From Gordonibacter faecis (GTDB taxonomy: Bacteria; Actinomycetota; Coriobacteriia; Coriobacteriales; Eggerthellaceae): a DNA stretch of 64,000 nt. Within the stretch, counting starts at the first letter, position 1. Each line of letters opens with the position of its first letter. A program made the translations under genes and the position numbers. The stretch spans positions 1 to 64,000 of the forward strand of contig NZ_JASJEU010000004.1 of the NCBI RefSeq assembly GCF_030077735.1. The letters run 5' to 3'. Shown here in pieces: positions 44,835 to 54,120 of this stretch. Under the pieces are notes generated by a model. It did not search any database, was not told the origin of the DNA, and saw only the letters and a program-made list of their open reading frames with translations.

Positions 44835-45434
44835 CTACAGATCCTTGCTGTACGTTCCCCACCAGGCTATGACCTGGTTGCGGAGTTCTTCGGGGGTGCC
44901 GTCGTTGTTGAAGACGACGTCGGCGGCTTCGATGCGGTCGGCATCGGTGATTTGGCGGGCGATGCGGCGGCGCACGTCCTGCTCGTCGAAGCCGGAGGCC
45001 ACGGCGCGCTCAATACGCAGGTCGAGCGGAGCCAGCACGGCAATAACCACGTCGGCGTCATACGCGAGCGACGATGTACGGTTTTTGAACACGGAATACT
45101 CCACCACCACGGCCTTGTTGCCGGCGGCAGACAGTTCGGCCACCTGGTCTCGGTAGGCGTCCTCGATGCGCGGCACCGTGATGCGATTCAGCTTGCGCGT
45201 TTCGGCGGGGCTCACGAACGCCTTGTGCGCGAGCGCCTTGCGGTCCACTTCGCCTTCCGCATTCATGATGTCGGCGCCGAACGTTTCGACAAGCTCTTCC
45301 TTCACGGTGTCCCAGGTGAGCACGTCGTGGCCCACCTTGTCCAGGTCGATGAACGGCAGCCCGGCATCCACGAGGGCTTTGCGGGCCGTCGACTTGCCAG
45401 CACCCATGCCACCTATGATGAACAGCTTTTTCAT
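44835..45434 (-). CDS. coaE: Dephospho-CoA kinase
   Basis: A 199-residue P-loop kinase for the last step of CoA synthesis. Walker A is FIIGGMGAGKSTARKAL, with DLDKVGHDVL and the lid segment ERAVASGFDEQDVRRRIARQ following. ATG 45434 overlaps the mnmA stop as ATGA and has AGGAGG upstream; a longer reading into mnmA is not supported. The protein is at the short end of the family range but complete. Confidence 0.9.
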   Translation of the reverse strand: MKKLFIIGGMGAGKSTARKALVDAGLPFIDLDKVGHDVLTWDTVKEELVETFGADIMNAEGEVDRKALAHKAFVSPAETRKLNRITVPRIEDAYRDQVAELSAAGNKAVVVEYSVFKNRTSSLAYDADVVIAVLAPLDLRIERAVASGFDEQDVRRRIARQITDADRIEAADVVFNNDGTPEELRNQVIAWWGTYSKDL

Positions 45435-46498
45435 ACCGATGCTACCTCCTGAATCATGCCGCCTCCGAGCACGGTGGCCCCTTCGTAGAGCACGGCGTAC
45501 TGGCCCGGCGCCGTCGTTGGCTGGGGTTCGCGCAGCGCAAGGCGCACCCCGCCCGCGGGTTCGGGTTCTATGATACACGCAACGGCACGGCTCCGGTAGC
45601 GCAGTTTCACGCTGGCGGCGCGCGGCGCGTCCAAACGCTCAAAGGCCTGCCAGTTCGCGTGCGCCAGGTGCACGGAGCGAATGCGCGCTTCGTCGGCGAA
45701 CCCCACCACCAGCTCGTTGGTGGCCACGCGCTTTTCCACTACGTAATACGGCTCGGGCGCGGCCACGCCAATGCCTTTGCGCTGCCCCACCGTGTAGTTG
45801 GAAAGACCCTCGTGGCGGCCCACTTCGCGGCCCGCGCCATCAACGATGGGGCCCGGCTCGTCGCGCACGCCGCGCTCACGCAAGAAGGCGCGGTAGTCGG
45901 TGGTGAAGCAGAGGTCCTGGCTTTCGGGCTTTTCAGCCACGGGAAGCTCCCAGTCCGCAGCCCGGATGCGGACTTCAACCTTCGTCATGCCGCCAAGCGG
46001 CAGCAAAAGGCGCGCCAGCTGGTCTTGGGAGAGTAGCGCCAGCATGTAGCTTTGGTCTTTGCGCTCGTCGAGCGCCGTTTTCACCACGTAGCGGCCGGAA
46101 TCGGTCAGCTGCGCTATGCGCGCGTAGTGGCCGGTGGCCACCTTCTGGCAGCCCAGTTCATCGGCCGCTTGCAGCAGTGCGGGAAGCTTGCAGGAGGCAT
46201 TGCAGCCCACGCACGGGCTGGGCGTGAGGCCACACCCGCACGCCGCAGCAAAGGGCGCGGCCACCGCGTGCTCGAACGCTGCCGTACAGTCGCGCACCAC
46301 GTGGGGCACCCCCAGACACGCACACACAGAGGCGGCATCGGCCGCGGCGGCATCGGCAGACGCGTCGTCCTGAAAGCGGCAGGTCACGCCCACCACTTCG
46401 TAGCCGGCCTGCATCAGCAGCGCAGCGCACACCGCGCTGTCCACGCCGCCACTCATGCCCACCGCAACGCGCTGCACGCCTTCACTCACGTCCGCCAT
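45431..46498 (-). CDS. mnmA: tRNA 2-thiouridine(34) synthase MnmA
   Basis: A 356-residue enzyme that thiolates U34 of Glu, Gln and Lys tRNAs. It has the PP-loop AVGMSGGVDSAVCAALL, the catalytic Cys region PSPCVGCNASCKLPAL, the substrate loop KVATGHYARI, and KPESQDLCFTTDY with the second Cys. ATG 46498 is chosen because it opens the PP-loop domain; a longer frame to 46621 lacks homology. It is translationally coupled to coaE. Confidence 0.94.
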   Translation of the reverse strand: MADVSEGVQRVAVGMSGGVDSAVCAALLMQAGYEVVGVTCRFQDDASADAAAADAASVCACLGVPHVVRDCTAAFEHAVAAPFAAACGCGLTPSPCVGCNASCKLPALLQAADELGCQKVATGHYARIAQLTDSGRYVVKTALDERKDQSYMLALLSQDQLARLLLPLGGMTKVEVRIRAADWELPVAEKPESQDLCFTTDYRAFLRERGVRDEPGPIVDGAGREVGRHEGLSNYTVGQRKGIGVAAPEPYYVVEKRVATNELVVGFADEARIRSVHLAHANWQAFERLDAPRAASVKLRYRSRAVACIIEPEPAGGVRLALREPQPTTAPGQYAVLYEGATVLGGGMIQEVASV

Positions 46499-46784
46499 AC
46501 CCCTGCCTTTCTTCGCCCGCACACCCCGCCGCGCGCGGAGCCTTTCAACCCGCCCAGTATAAAGGAAGAGCGCATGAAAACACCGCGCGCCTCCCCCGCA
46601 GAACGACAACTGGCGGCTCAACCTTATATGTCAGCCCCCTGCTGTATGTTAACAATTCGTGGAGGGTCTTCGCAGACGGGGCCTGCGGCGCTATGATGCG
46701 CTTTTGGTAACGGGAGGAAAACGCCGTGCCCCCACGTTCCGCGCTTCGGCGCACACGATGCGATAACCAGGGAGGATAGGCTGC

Positions 46785-48764
46785 ATGCCGGGCTCGAAAT
46801 CGCGCTACATACCCGCGCTTGATGGTTTGCGCGCGCTGGCCGTGCTGGCCGTTATCGCCTATCACATGCATATGCCCTGGGCCCCGGGCGGCCTTCTGGG
46901 CGTCACGGTGTTCTTCGTGCTGTCGGGCTACCTTATTACCAGCCTACTGCTTATTGAGCACGACAACACGAGCACCATCGACCTGCCGCACTTTTGGCTA
47001 CGCCGCGTCCGGCGGCTCGTGCCTGCCATCGTGTTCGTGGTGGTGTGCACAGCGGCGCTCTGCACGCTGTTCAACCACGAGCTGCTAACGAAGATGCGCC
47101 CCGACGTGCTACCATCGCTGCTCTTCTTCAACAACTGGTGGCAGATATTCCATGACGTGTCGTACTTCGAGGCGTTGGGCTCGCCCTCGCCGCTGGCGCA
47201 CTTTTGGTCGCTCGCCATTGAGGAGCAGTTCTACCTCGTGTGGCCGGTCGCCCTGCTGGTTTCGCTGAAAGCCGGTGCGAAGAAAACCACGCTGCGCAAC
47301 GCCACGCTGGTGTTGGCGGCGCTGTCGGCGCTTGAGATGGCGCTTCTGTTCGACCCCACCGCCGACCCCAGCCGCGTGTACTATGGCACCGACACGCGCG
47401 CGTTCTCCCTGCTCATTGGCGCATGGCTGGCCTTCGCGTGGCCGTCGCACCAGCTGGGCGCACAAGGCAGCGTGAAGCTGTCGAAGCGCGTGCGCACGGT
47501 GCTTGACGTGGTGGGCGTCGGCGCGCTGGTGGGCGTGGTACTAATGATGGCGTTTTCGAACGGGTTCTCGCCGTTTCTGTATGAAGGCGGGCTGGTGCTG
47601 TGTTCGGCGCTAACGGCCGTAGTCATTGCCGTAATGGTGCACCCGGCCAGCCTTCTAGGGCGCGCGGCGGGGGCGGCCCCGCTCGTGTGGATTGGTAAGC
47701 GCTCGTATGGCATTTACCTGTGGCATTATCCGCTGCTTTTGCTCATGGATCCGGGCGGCGTGGGCGAGGTGCCCTGGTGGCTGCGCCTGGTGCAGGTGGC
47801 CGTGGTGTTTGCGTGCGCGGCGTTTTCGTACCGCTTTGTGGAAGACCCCATTCGCCACGGAGCCATCGGGCGCTTCGTGAGTCGTGTGCGTGCGCACGAG
47901 GTGGCGCCGCAGCGTTGGCTTCAGAAGCATGCTGCGCAGGGAATTGGGTGTGTTGCACTGGTGCTGGTGGCCGCCGGAGGACTGGCGCTCGTACCGCCGA
48001 CGTCGAGTGTGGAAGGCGCTGAACTGCTGAAACAGGAGGAACCGCACGATACGAACGCCGCCGCAGCCGACGCGAAGCAGGCACTGGCCGACAGCGTCAT
48101 AAACGACCCACCCGCCGACCAACCCGCGAACACGCCGCCCGAAAAACCACGGCTCGATGTGCTGATGATTGGCGACTCCGTGTCGGTGCGCGCCATACCG
48201 GTATTTGACGAGGTGTTCCCCTTCGGCGCCATTGACGCTGCCATCAACCGGCAAATCTACGTGGGGCGCGAGGTGTACGACGCGTACAAGGACCAGGATA
48301 TTGTGGGTGGGCTGGTAGTGTTCGCGCTGGGAACCAACGGTCTGGCCACCGACGAGGAATTGGATGCGCTGGTGGCTGACGTGGGGCCGGACAAGCAGAT
48401 ATGGTTCATCAACACGCGCAGTCCGCGCGATTGGGTGCAAGCGACCAACGAGGCCTTAGCCCGCGCCGCCGAGCGCTACGAGAATGTGCACCTCATCGAC
48501 TGGTTCGCGGCAAGCGAGGGTCGCGACGAGCTGTTCGACGGCGACGGCACCCACCTTACCGACGAGGGCGCGCGGTTCTACATCGACCTCGTACGCGAAG
48601 CCCTGGGCGACCGCCTCCCCCAACATGCCGAGGGCGACCGGAATGCCCTGGATGCTGCGCAGGAGGAACCCGTGGGCGACGCACAGGAAAAACCTGTGGA
48701 ATCGGATGCGGAGCCGGAAGATCCCACTGCGGAACCCGAGCCTACGGGAGAAGAAACCGCGTAG
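46785..48764 (+). CDS. OatA-like acyltransferase with SGNH domain
   Basis: A 659-residue membrane protein. The acyltransferase-3 half begins RYIPALDGLRALAVLAVIAYH, with FFVLSGYLITSLLL and WSLAIEEQFYLVWP, spanning about 10-11 helices. The extracytoplasmic SGNH half has its Ser in LMIGDSVSVRAI, Asn in ALGTNGLA and the Asp-His pair in DGDGTHLTDEGARF. OatA relatives O-acetylate peptidoglycan and give lysozyme resistance; glycan modification is an alternative. An acidic, Glu/Pro-rich tail ends the protein. ATG 46785 follows GGAGGATAGG. Confidence 0.9.
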   Translation: MPGSKSRYIPALDGLRALAVLAVIAYHMHMPWAPGGLLGVTVFFVLSGYLITSLLLIEHDNTSTIDLPHFWLRRVRRLVPAIVFVVVCTAALCTLFNHELLTKMRPDVLPSLLFFNNWWQIFHDVSYFEALGSPSPLAHFWSLAIEEQFYLVWPVALLVSLKAGAKKTTLRNATLVLAALSALEMALLFDPTADPSRVYYGTDTRAFSLLIGAWLAFAWPSHQLGAQGSVKLSKRVRTVLDVVGVGALVGVVLMMAFSNGFSPFLYEGGLVLCSALTAVVIAVMVHPASLLGRAAGAAPLVWIGKRSYGIYLWHYPLLLLMDPGGVGEVPWWLRLVQVAVVFACAAFSYRFVEDPIRHGAIGRFVSRVRAHEVAPQRWLQKHAAQGIGCVALVLVAAGGLALVPPTSSVEGAELLKQEEPHDTNAAAADAKQALADSVINDPPADQPANTPPEKPRLDVLMIGDSVSVRAIPVFDEVFPFGAIDAAINRQIYVGREVYDAYKDQDIVGGLVVFALGTNGLATDEELDALVADVGPDKQIWFINTRSPRDWVQATNEALARAAERYENVHLIDWFAASEGRDELFDGDGTHLTDEGARFYIDLVREALGDRLPQHAEGDRNALDAAQEEPVGDAQEKPVESDAEPEDPTAEPEPTGEETA

Positions 48765-48793
48765 GTACCTGCGTTTTTGCGCTTCGCGCGAAC

Positions 48794-48818
48794 GGGCGGT
48801 TCGTGAACCGCCCCTACG
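48794..48818. repeat. Palindromic repeat GGGCGGTTC-GT-GAACCGCCC
   Basis: Perfect 9-bp arms (48794-48802, 48805-48813) are followed by CTACG. The outer CCCTACG echoes the CCCTACGG edge of the argB-argD repeats, suggesting related element families. Confidence 0.65.
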
Positions 48819-48851
48819 TGGCATCCCGAAATTATTCAGCACGTCCCGCGC

Positions 48852-48886
48852 AAAAAAGGAGCCGACCCTTGGGCCGGCTCCTTTTG
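48852..48886. terminator. Bidirectional terminator (acyltransferase / rpsA)
   Basis: AAAAAAGGAGCCG...CGGCTCCTTTT forms a near-perfect stem with one C:A mismatch, with A and T runs on both sides. It ends the plus-strand acyltransferase gene and the minus-strand rpsA. Confidence 0.88.
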
Positions 48887-48907
48887 GTAACTCGTTTTTC
48901 AGGAAGG

Positions 48908-50146
48908 TTATTCCGCGGGGGTTTCCTCGGCGGGGGCCTCTTCGGCAGCAGCCTCGGCAGCCGGGGCTTCTTCCTTCTTTTCGGCCTTCTTCTTGGCCGG
49001 CTTCTCTTCCACCTGGATGGACTCGTCAACTTCAATCTCGAAGCCCAGTTCCTCGGCAGCAGCCTTCATGGACAGGGAGATACGGCGACGCTCGGGGTTG
49101 ATCTCCATGACCTTCACCTTCACCTCGTCGCCAGCCTTCACGACCTGCGCAGGGGTGTCGATATGGCGCTGCGACATCTCGGAGATGTGCACCAGGCCCT
49201 CAATGGACTGGCCCAGCTCGATGAACGCACCAAACGGCACGATCTTCGTCACCTTGCCGTCGACGATGGTGCCCACCGGGTAGCTCTCGACGAGCTTGAT
49301 CCACGGATCCTCCGTCGTCTGCTTGAGGCCGAGCGAGATACGCTCACGCTGCAGATCGACGTCGAGCACCTCGACCTCCACCTCGTCGCCCACTTTGACG
49401 ACCTCGGAGGGATGGTTGACATGGTTCCAAGACAGCTCGGAGATGTGCACCAGGCCGTCGATGCCGCCCAGGTCGACGAATGCACCGAAGTCGACGATGG
49501 AGGAAACAGTGCCCTTGAGACGCATGCCCTTCGACAGCTTCGCGAGGATTTCGGCACGCTCGTTCTTGCGGCCTTCCTCAAGCAGCACGCGGCGGGACAG
49601 CACGACGTTGTTGCGGTTGCGATCCATCTCGATGACGCGCGCTTCGATCTCGGTGTTGAGGTACATGTCGAGATCCTTGACGCGACGGAGATCGACCAAA
49701 GACGCCGGCAGGAAGCCGCGCAGGCCGATGTCGAGGATGAGGCCGCCCTTGACGACTTCGATAACCTCGCCGGTAACCACTTCGCCAGCCTTGAACTTCT
49801 CTTCGACGCGAATCCAGGCACGCTCGTACTCGGCGCGCTTCTTGGAAAGAATCAGACGGCCGTCCTTGTCTTCCTTCTGCAGAACCAAAGCTTCAATCTT
49901 CTCGCCCAGTTCAACGATGTCAGACGGATCAGCGTCCTTGCGGATGGACAGCTCGCGGGAGGGAATGACGCCCTCGCTCTTGAAGCCGATGTCCACGAGC
50001 ACTTCGTCGTGCTCGATTTTAACAACGGTGCCGTCGACGAGATCGCCCTCGTCAAATTCGGTCAGCGTGCCGTCAATCATCTCGTTCATCTGCTCGTCGG
50101 AGATGTCGCTGAAGTCGATGACGGACGTGTTCTTGATGTCGGTCAA
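48908..50146 (-). CDS. rpsA: 30S ribosomal protein S1
   Basis: A 412-residue S1 with four S1/OB RNA-binding domains (about residues 35-105, 120-185, 205-275, 290-360), as usual for Actinobacteria and Firmicutes rather than the six of enterics. Typical motifs are GFKSEGVIPSREL, GLRGFLPASLVD, GGIDGLVHISELSW and IEGLVHISEMSQ. The C-terminus is a Lys/Glu then Ala/Glu/Pro low-complexity tail. The start is TTG at 50146 seven bases after AGGGG; no ATG nearby fits. Confidence 0.95.
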   Translation of the reverse strand: MTDIKNTSVIDFSDISDEQMNEMIDGTLTEFDEGDLVDGTVVKIEHDEVLVDIGFKSEGVIPSRELSIRKDADPSDIVELGEKIEALVLQKEDKDGRLILSKKRAEYERAWIRVEEKFKAGEVVTGEVIEVVKGGLILDIGLRGFLPASLVDLRRVKDLDMYLNTEIEARVIEMDRNRNNVVLSRRVLLEEGRKNERAEILAKLSKGMRLKGTVSSIVDFGAFVDLGGIDGLVHISELSWNHVNHPSEVVKVGDEVEVEVLDVDLQRERISLGLKQTTEDPWIKLVESYPVGTIVDGKVTKIVPFGAFIELGQSIEGLVHISEMSQRHIDTPAQVVKAGDEVKVKVMEINPERRRISLSMKAAAEELGFEIEVDESIQVEEKPAKKKAEKKEEAPAAEAAAEEAPAEETPAE

Positions 50147-50306
50147 AACGGACCCCTTTCAAACTTACATCGGGGACCCTTCGTCATGATTACTTGTTCA
50201 CACCATGTTCGCTTTGCAAAAGCTTGCTCGCTCAGCTGTGCAACAAAACATGTCTCGGGGGCCTACATTACGTCTGCTTACCGGCGTTATCCCGATAAGC
50301 TGCATT

Positions 50307-50315
50307 AGTATAGCA
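50307..50315 (-). promoter_or_regulatory. Extended -10 promoter of rpsA
   Basis: TGC-TATACT on the minus strand lies about 160 bp upstream of the rpsA start. No -35 consensus is present, as in other TGC-TATACT promoters of this window. Confidence 0.5.
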
Positions 50316-50350
50316 CAAGCCGCCCCCGGCTCCTTCCTCATTTTCAGGAA

Positions 50351-50428
50351 GCGCACGATATTAAAAATTACAAAATGAAACGCAACAGGGACCCACCCTG
50401 TTGCGCACGATATTATGCGCACGATATT
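50351..50428. repeat. Three 12-bp direct repeats flanking a terminator
   Basis: GCGCACGATATT occurs at 50351-50362, 50403-50414 and 50417-50428. The last two straddle the stop codon of the GGDEF/EAL gene; the terminator stem lies between the first and second. Confidence 0.7.
50375..50405 (-). terminator. Terminator of the GGDEF/EAL gene
   Basis: A perfect 10-bp stem CGCAACAGGG / CCCTGTTGCG (50381-50390, 50396-50405) has a 5-base loop. On the minus strand it is followed by TTTCATTTTGTAATTTTT. Confidence 0.85.
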
Positions 50429-53340
50429 TCCGAGCCGCTTTCCGAACTTTCCGGGCCGAACGCAAGGCGCTCGAACGCGTCGGGGGGCAGCGGTTTCGCA
50501 AACAGAAAGCCCTGCAGCAAGTCACACCCCGCCTCTTCCAGGAAGCGGCGCTGCTCGTCGGTTTCCACGCCTTCGGCCACCGTTTTCATGTTGAGGCGTC
50601 GCGCCAGGCCAATGACCACCGACACGATGTCGGCACCGCGCCCGCCGTCTTCGTCCACCCCCGCGTCGTCGAAGAACACGCGATCAAGTTTCAACGTGTC
50701 CACCTCCAGGTTTTTGAGCACGTTCAGCGACGAATAGCCGCTGCCAAAATCGTCCAGTGAACAGGTGTAACCCACCCGATGGATGGCGTCGATAACGTGG
50801 GTGAGCAGCTGCGGGTTGTCAAACACTAGCGTTTCGGTGAGTTCGAATTCGATGAGCGAGGCCGGCACGCCGCAGCGGTGGCGCACCTCCTCGAAGCGGT
50901 TGAGGAAGTGCGGGTCGCGCAGGTGCACGCGCGAGAGGTTCACCGACACCGGCACGGGGCGGCGGCGCGCGACAAGCCAGTCGTGCAGAAGAAGACATAC
51001 CTGCTCAAACACGTACAAGTCAAGCTCCACAATGAAACCGTTGCGCTCGAACAGCGGGATGAAGTCGTTGGGCGGCACCAGCCCGCGCTCGGGGTCGCGC
51101 CAACGCACGAGCGCCTCGGCGCCGGCTATCACGCCGCGGCGCAGGTCAAGCTTGGGCTGGAGATACACGATGAACTCGCCAGCTTCGAGGGCCGCACGCA
51201 TGCGACCTTCCACATCCTTTTCGTGGGCGAGGCGCACGCGGTCTTCGTTATTGTAGAAGCGGCATGAACTCAGCCGGCCCGTGCGCACGCCGGACGACGC
51301 CTTGCTGAGGGCCACGTTGGCGCGGTCTTGTATCTGCATCATGGGTAGCGCAGGATCGTCCACCACGTAGATGCCCGCCGTGAGCGTGAGCAGGTAGGCC
51401 TGCGCATTTCCCAAGGTGAGTCCCGCATTTGCGGCGGCGGCCACCTCTTCCACGCGCGCGGCCACACGCTCGGCTTGGTCCGCTTTCACCAGCAGGTTGA
51501 AAAGGTCGGCCGAAATGCGGGCCGCCAACTCACCTTCGCTCAGGTGTGCGTCAATACTTTCATGCACGGCGCGCAGCACGGCATCGCCCGCGTCCAGGCC
51601 GAACTGGTCGTTCACTACCTTGAACTTGTCCACGTCAAGCGCCACAAGTGCATAGGTGCCCGGCGGCGCGGCCTTCACGGCAGCACCTGCGTCGGCCTCA
51701 AAGCTGGTGCGGTTACGTCCACCGGTCACTGAGTCAACGTAGGCCAGCGTACGCAGACGCTCGGCAGCCTCTTCGGCGCGGCGGCGCTGCCGCTCGGTTT
51801 CAGTGGTGTCCAGGTACAACACCAGATACACGGGGTCACCCTCAATCCAGTCCACACAGTCCGCGTACACGCGGAAGGACGCCTTCTCGTTGGCGCGACT
51901 GATGGCCTCCACGTCGAAGGACACCGACTCGCCTCTAAGGATGCGCGAGAAGAACTGTTTCACCACGTCGGCGTTGAAATCGAGGTTTTTCTGAAACAGC
52001 TTGGCCGTCAATGGGTCGTCCACCGCACCAAAGAAGTCGACAAAGCGTTCATTGCCGTACAAAAGCTTAAGCCCCTGCGGACTTACGCGATAGCGCGCGA
52101 CAAACCCGGGGAGGTTGTCGTAGGTGGCAGCCTGCTCGCGCTCGAGACGCGCCACGTCACCCAAGCTGACGGAGGCAGTTACGTGGTCGGGCGTCTCGTC
52201 TCCAACCACTTGTAGCAAACGCCCCGACAGCGCCTTTTCCAGATGGTAGCGACGCTTGCGCGCATACATTTCGGCATCGGCAGCCGCCAGTAAGGCGGAG
52301 ACGTCGGACGGGCGCGCCGACCACTGAGCACCGATAGCCACGCGGTCTCCACCAGGCCCTTCGCCCTCTGTCGTACAGGGAAAGGCGCGCTCAAGTGCGG
52401 ACGTCATGCGGGAGAAACTTGCTTCGTCCACGTTACGCACGAGCGCCACAAACTCATCACCGCCGATGCGGTAAAGGTCGGCACCCGGCAGCGCATCGGC
52501 CAAGGTTGCGGCGCAGGCAACGAGCACTTCGTCGCCGCACGCATGGCCGTACACATCGTTCGTCTCCTTGAGGTCATTCACATCCACAAAAGCAATACCA
52601 AGCGAGCCTTCCTTTGCCTTCTTGAGGTGCTCAAGATCCACCAAATAGCGGTTGCGGTTGTAGAGGCCGGTCAACTCGTCGTGGTAGCTCATGAGCGTGA
52701 GGCGACGCTCCGTTTCTATGCGCCTCTCCGTCATCATGAAGAAGTACGCGAGCGTTTTTAGCGGTGAAGACACATTACGCACGAGCGACCGCGCGGGGTT
52801 GTCGATACCAAGAAACCCTACCACTTTGCCATCTCGTTCAAGGGGAGCCGCCGCCACGCTATCGATGCTTTGGGCAGTGAGCGCTTCGCGGTCGGCCGAT
52901 CCTAACGGTAGTGCAGCAACGTTTTCAATGATGAGGCATTCGCCGTTTTCAAGGAACGGCGCCCATCGCTCAACAATGGAGCGAGTCACACCCTGAAGGC
53001 TCTCTTTATAAGGTATTACCCCGGAAGCGCACCACTCGTGCGTGTTCGACATCAGATCGCCGTGGAAGCGCATGAGGTAGGTGCGATCGGCCTGGAAATA
53101 CGCCCCGAGCGTGCTCAGCATGATGTCGGCTGCACTGTCGATATCGCACACACGATACAGCTCGTGGGCGCACCGCAGCACCATGCTTTCGGCTTCGAGT
53201 GCATTGCGCAACTCCGCTTCCCCGTTGTTGGTAAGCTGCGCGGGTGCGCTGGCGTGGAAGGACTGAGGGAGCGTGCAGTTGTCGTTTTCGTCATGCTGAG
53301 CGGGGGTGTTTCCCACAGATTCGAACACGGTGCGCGCCAT
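50413..53340 (-). CDS. GAF-GGDEF-PAS-GGDEF-EAL cyclic-di-GMP enzyme
   Basis: A soluble 975-residue signalling protein. Domains in order: GAF (about 55-205), GGDEF-1 (about 215-375, motif RIGGDEF intact, no upstream RxxD inhibitory site seen), PAS (about 405-500), GGDEF-2 (about 520-680, motif changed to ARISADLF and so probably inactive) and EAL (about 700-950). The EAL domain keeps EALVRW, NLSRVHL, ELTETLVF, LDDFGSGYSSL and AEGVET, so phosphodiesterase activity is likely. It could both make and break cyclic-di-GMP, with GAF and PAS as sensors. ATG 53340 is taken although its AGGAGG sits very close; a TTG at 53388 is the alternative. Confidence 0.88.
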   Translation of the reverse strand: MARTVFESVGNTPAQHDENDNCTLPQSFHASAPAQLTNNGEAELRNALEAESMVLRCAHELYRVCDIDSAADIMLSTLGAYFQADRTYLMRFHGDLMSNTHEWCASGVIPYKESLQGVTRSIVERWAPFLENGECLIIENVAALPLGSADREALTAQSIDSVAAAPLERDGKVVGFLGIDNPARSLVRNVSSPLKTLAYFFMMTERRIETERRLTLMSYHDELTGLYNRNRYLVDLEHLKKAKEGSLGIAFVDVNDLKETNDVYGHACGDEVLVACAATLADALPGADLYRIGGDEFVALVRNVDEASFSRMTSALERAFPCTTEGEGPGGDRVAIGAQWSARPSDVSALLAAADAEMYARKRRYHLEKALSGRLLQVVGDETPDHVTASVSLGDVARLEREQAATYDNLPGFVARYRVSPQGLKLLYGNERFVDFFGAVDDPLTAKLFQKNLDFNADVVKQFFSRILRGESVSFDVEAISRANEKASFRVYADCVDWIEGDPVYLVLYLDTTETERQRRRAEEAAERLRTLAYVDSVTGGRNRTSFEADAGAAVKAAPPGTYALVALDVDKFKVVNDQFGLDAGDAVLRAVHESIDAHLSEGELAARISADLFNLLVKADQAERVAARVEEVAAAANAGLTLGNAQAYLLTLTAGIYVVDDPALPMMQIQDRANVALSKASSGVRTGRLSSCRFYNNEDRVRLAHEKDVEGRMRAALEAGEFIVYLQPKLDLRRGVIAGAEALVRWRDPERGLVPPNDFIPLFERNGFIVELDLYVFEQVCLLLHDWLVARRRPVPVSVNLSRVHLRDPHFLNRFEEVRHRCGVPASLIEFELTETLVFDNPQLLTHVIDAIHRVGYTCSLDDFGSGYSSLNVLKNLEVDTLKLDRVFFDDAGVDEDGGRGADIVSVVIGLARRLNMKTVAEGVETDEQRRFLEEAGCDLLQGFLFAKPLPPDAFERLAFGPESSESGSEISCA

Positions 53341-53493
53341 CCCTCCTTTTGATTGTTTCAACGTGATCCCGTGCGGGTGGAGCGTCAAAAAACACCACCC
53401 CCCATACTATAACGTAAGGAGGGTGGTTGAAAACAGGGCTATCAAGTCGTTACCTTTACGAACGCGCAACCACGGCGCGTCGAGCGGCCCGGG

Positions 53494-53928
53494 CTAGCCG
53501 CGTTGGGCGGCAGCGCGGCAGTCGGCGCACACTCCGTCGAAGATGATTTCGTGGCCTTCAATGGTAAAGCCATACGAGTCGACCACCTGGGCTAACAGGT
53601 TTTCCTGATAGGGCATGTCAATGTCGAACACGCCGCCGCACACGCGACACTTCCCGTGGTAATGCGGCTCGTTAAAGAAGTCGTAGCGGTCGGCGCCGTT
53701 CGGCACCTCCACGCGCAGCACTTCCCCGCGGTTCGCCAACACGCCCAAGTTGCGATACACCGTGGCGCGCGAGATGTTCGGATGCTTCGCCCGCACGACG
53801 TCGTACACGTCGGCTGACGTGGGGTGATTATGCAGCGAACGCACCGCCTCCAGCACAAGGGCTCGCTGTATGGTGTTGCGCGTGGGCGGGGCCGCCGCAC
53901 TGGTCCGCTTTCCGGTGGCTGTGCTCAT
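53494..53928 (-). CDS. Fur-family transcriptional regulator (PerR-like)
   Basis: A 144-residue metal-dependent repressor. The winged helix contains HPTSADVYDVVRAKHPNISRATVYRNL. The metal sites are visible as HYHGKCRVCGGVFD and the C-terminal CADC, giving the structural Cys4 zinc site typical of PerR and many Fur proteins. Peroxide or iron sensing cannot be separated without the regulatory-site geometry. The N-terminus is a 15-residue Ala/Thr-rich extension. It has its own promoter. Confidence 0.92.
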   Translation of the reverse strand: MSTATGKRTSAAAPPTRNTIQRALVLEAVRSLHNHPTSADVYDVVRAKHPNISRATVYRNLGVLANRGEVLRVEVPNGADRYDFFNEPHYHGKCRVCGGVFDIDMPYQENLLAQVVDSYGFTIEGHEIIFDGVCADCRAAAQRG

Positions 53929-53974
53929 AGACGCTCCTCTGATGGTCGCTTAACTGTAGTGTAAGTCAAATAGG

Positions 53975-54002
53975 ATTATATCTCATTAGCGACCAGATGC
54001 AA
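53975..54002 (-). promoter_or_regulatory. Promoter of the Fur-family gene
   Basis: TTGCAT (53997-54002) and TATAAT (53975-53980) are 16 bp apart on the minus strand, about 50 bp upstream of the start. The AT-rich stretch between could hold a Fur/PerR box for autoregulation; no exact consensus is seen. Confidence 0.6.
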
Positions 54003-54120
54003 GTCGCGGGTGCGGCGTGGCGCACCTCTGCGCACCGAACGGCGGCGAAATCATCCCCGGGGAGCGATGGGTGGGCGGCGGGTTGCGGTAAAGTAGAGGG
54101 GTATAAGGAAGGAGATACAC

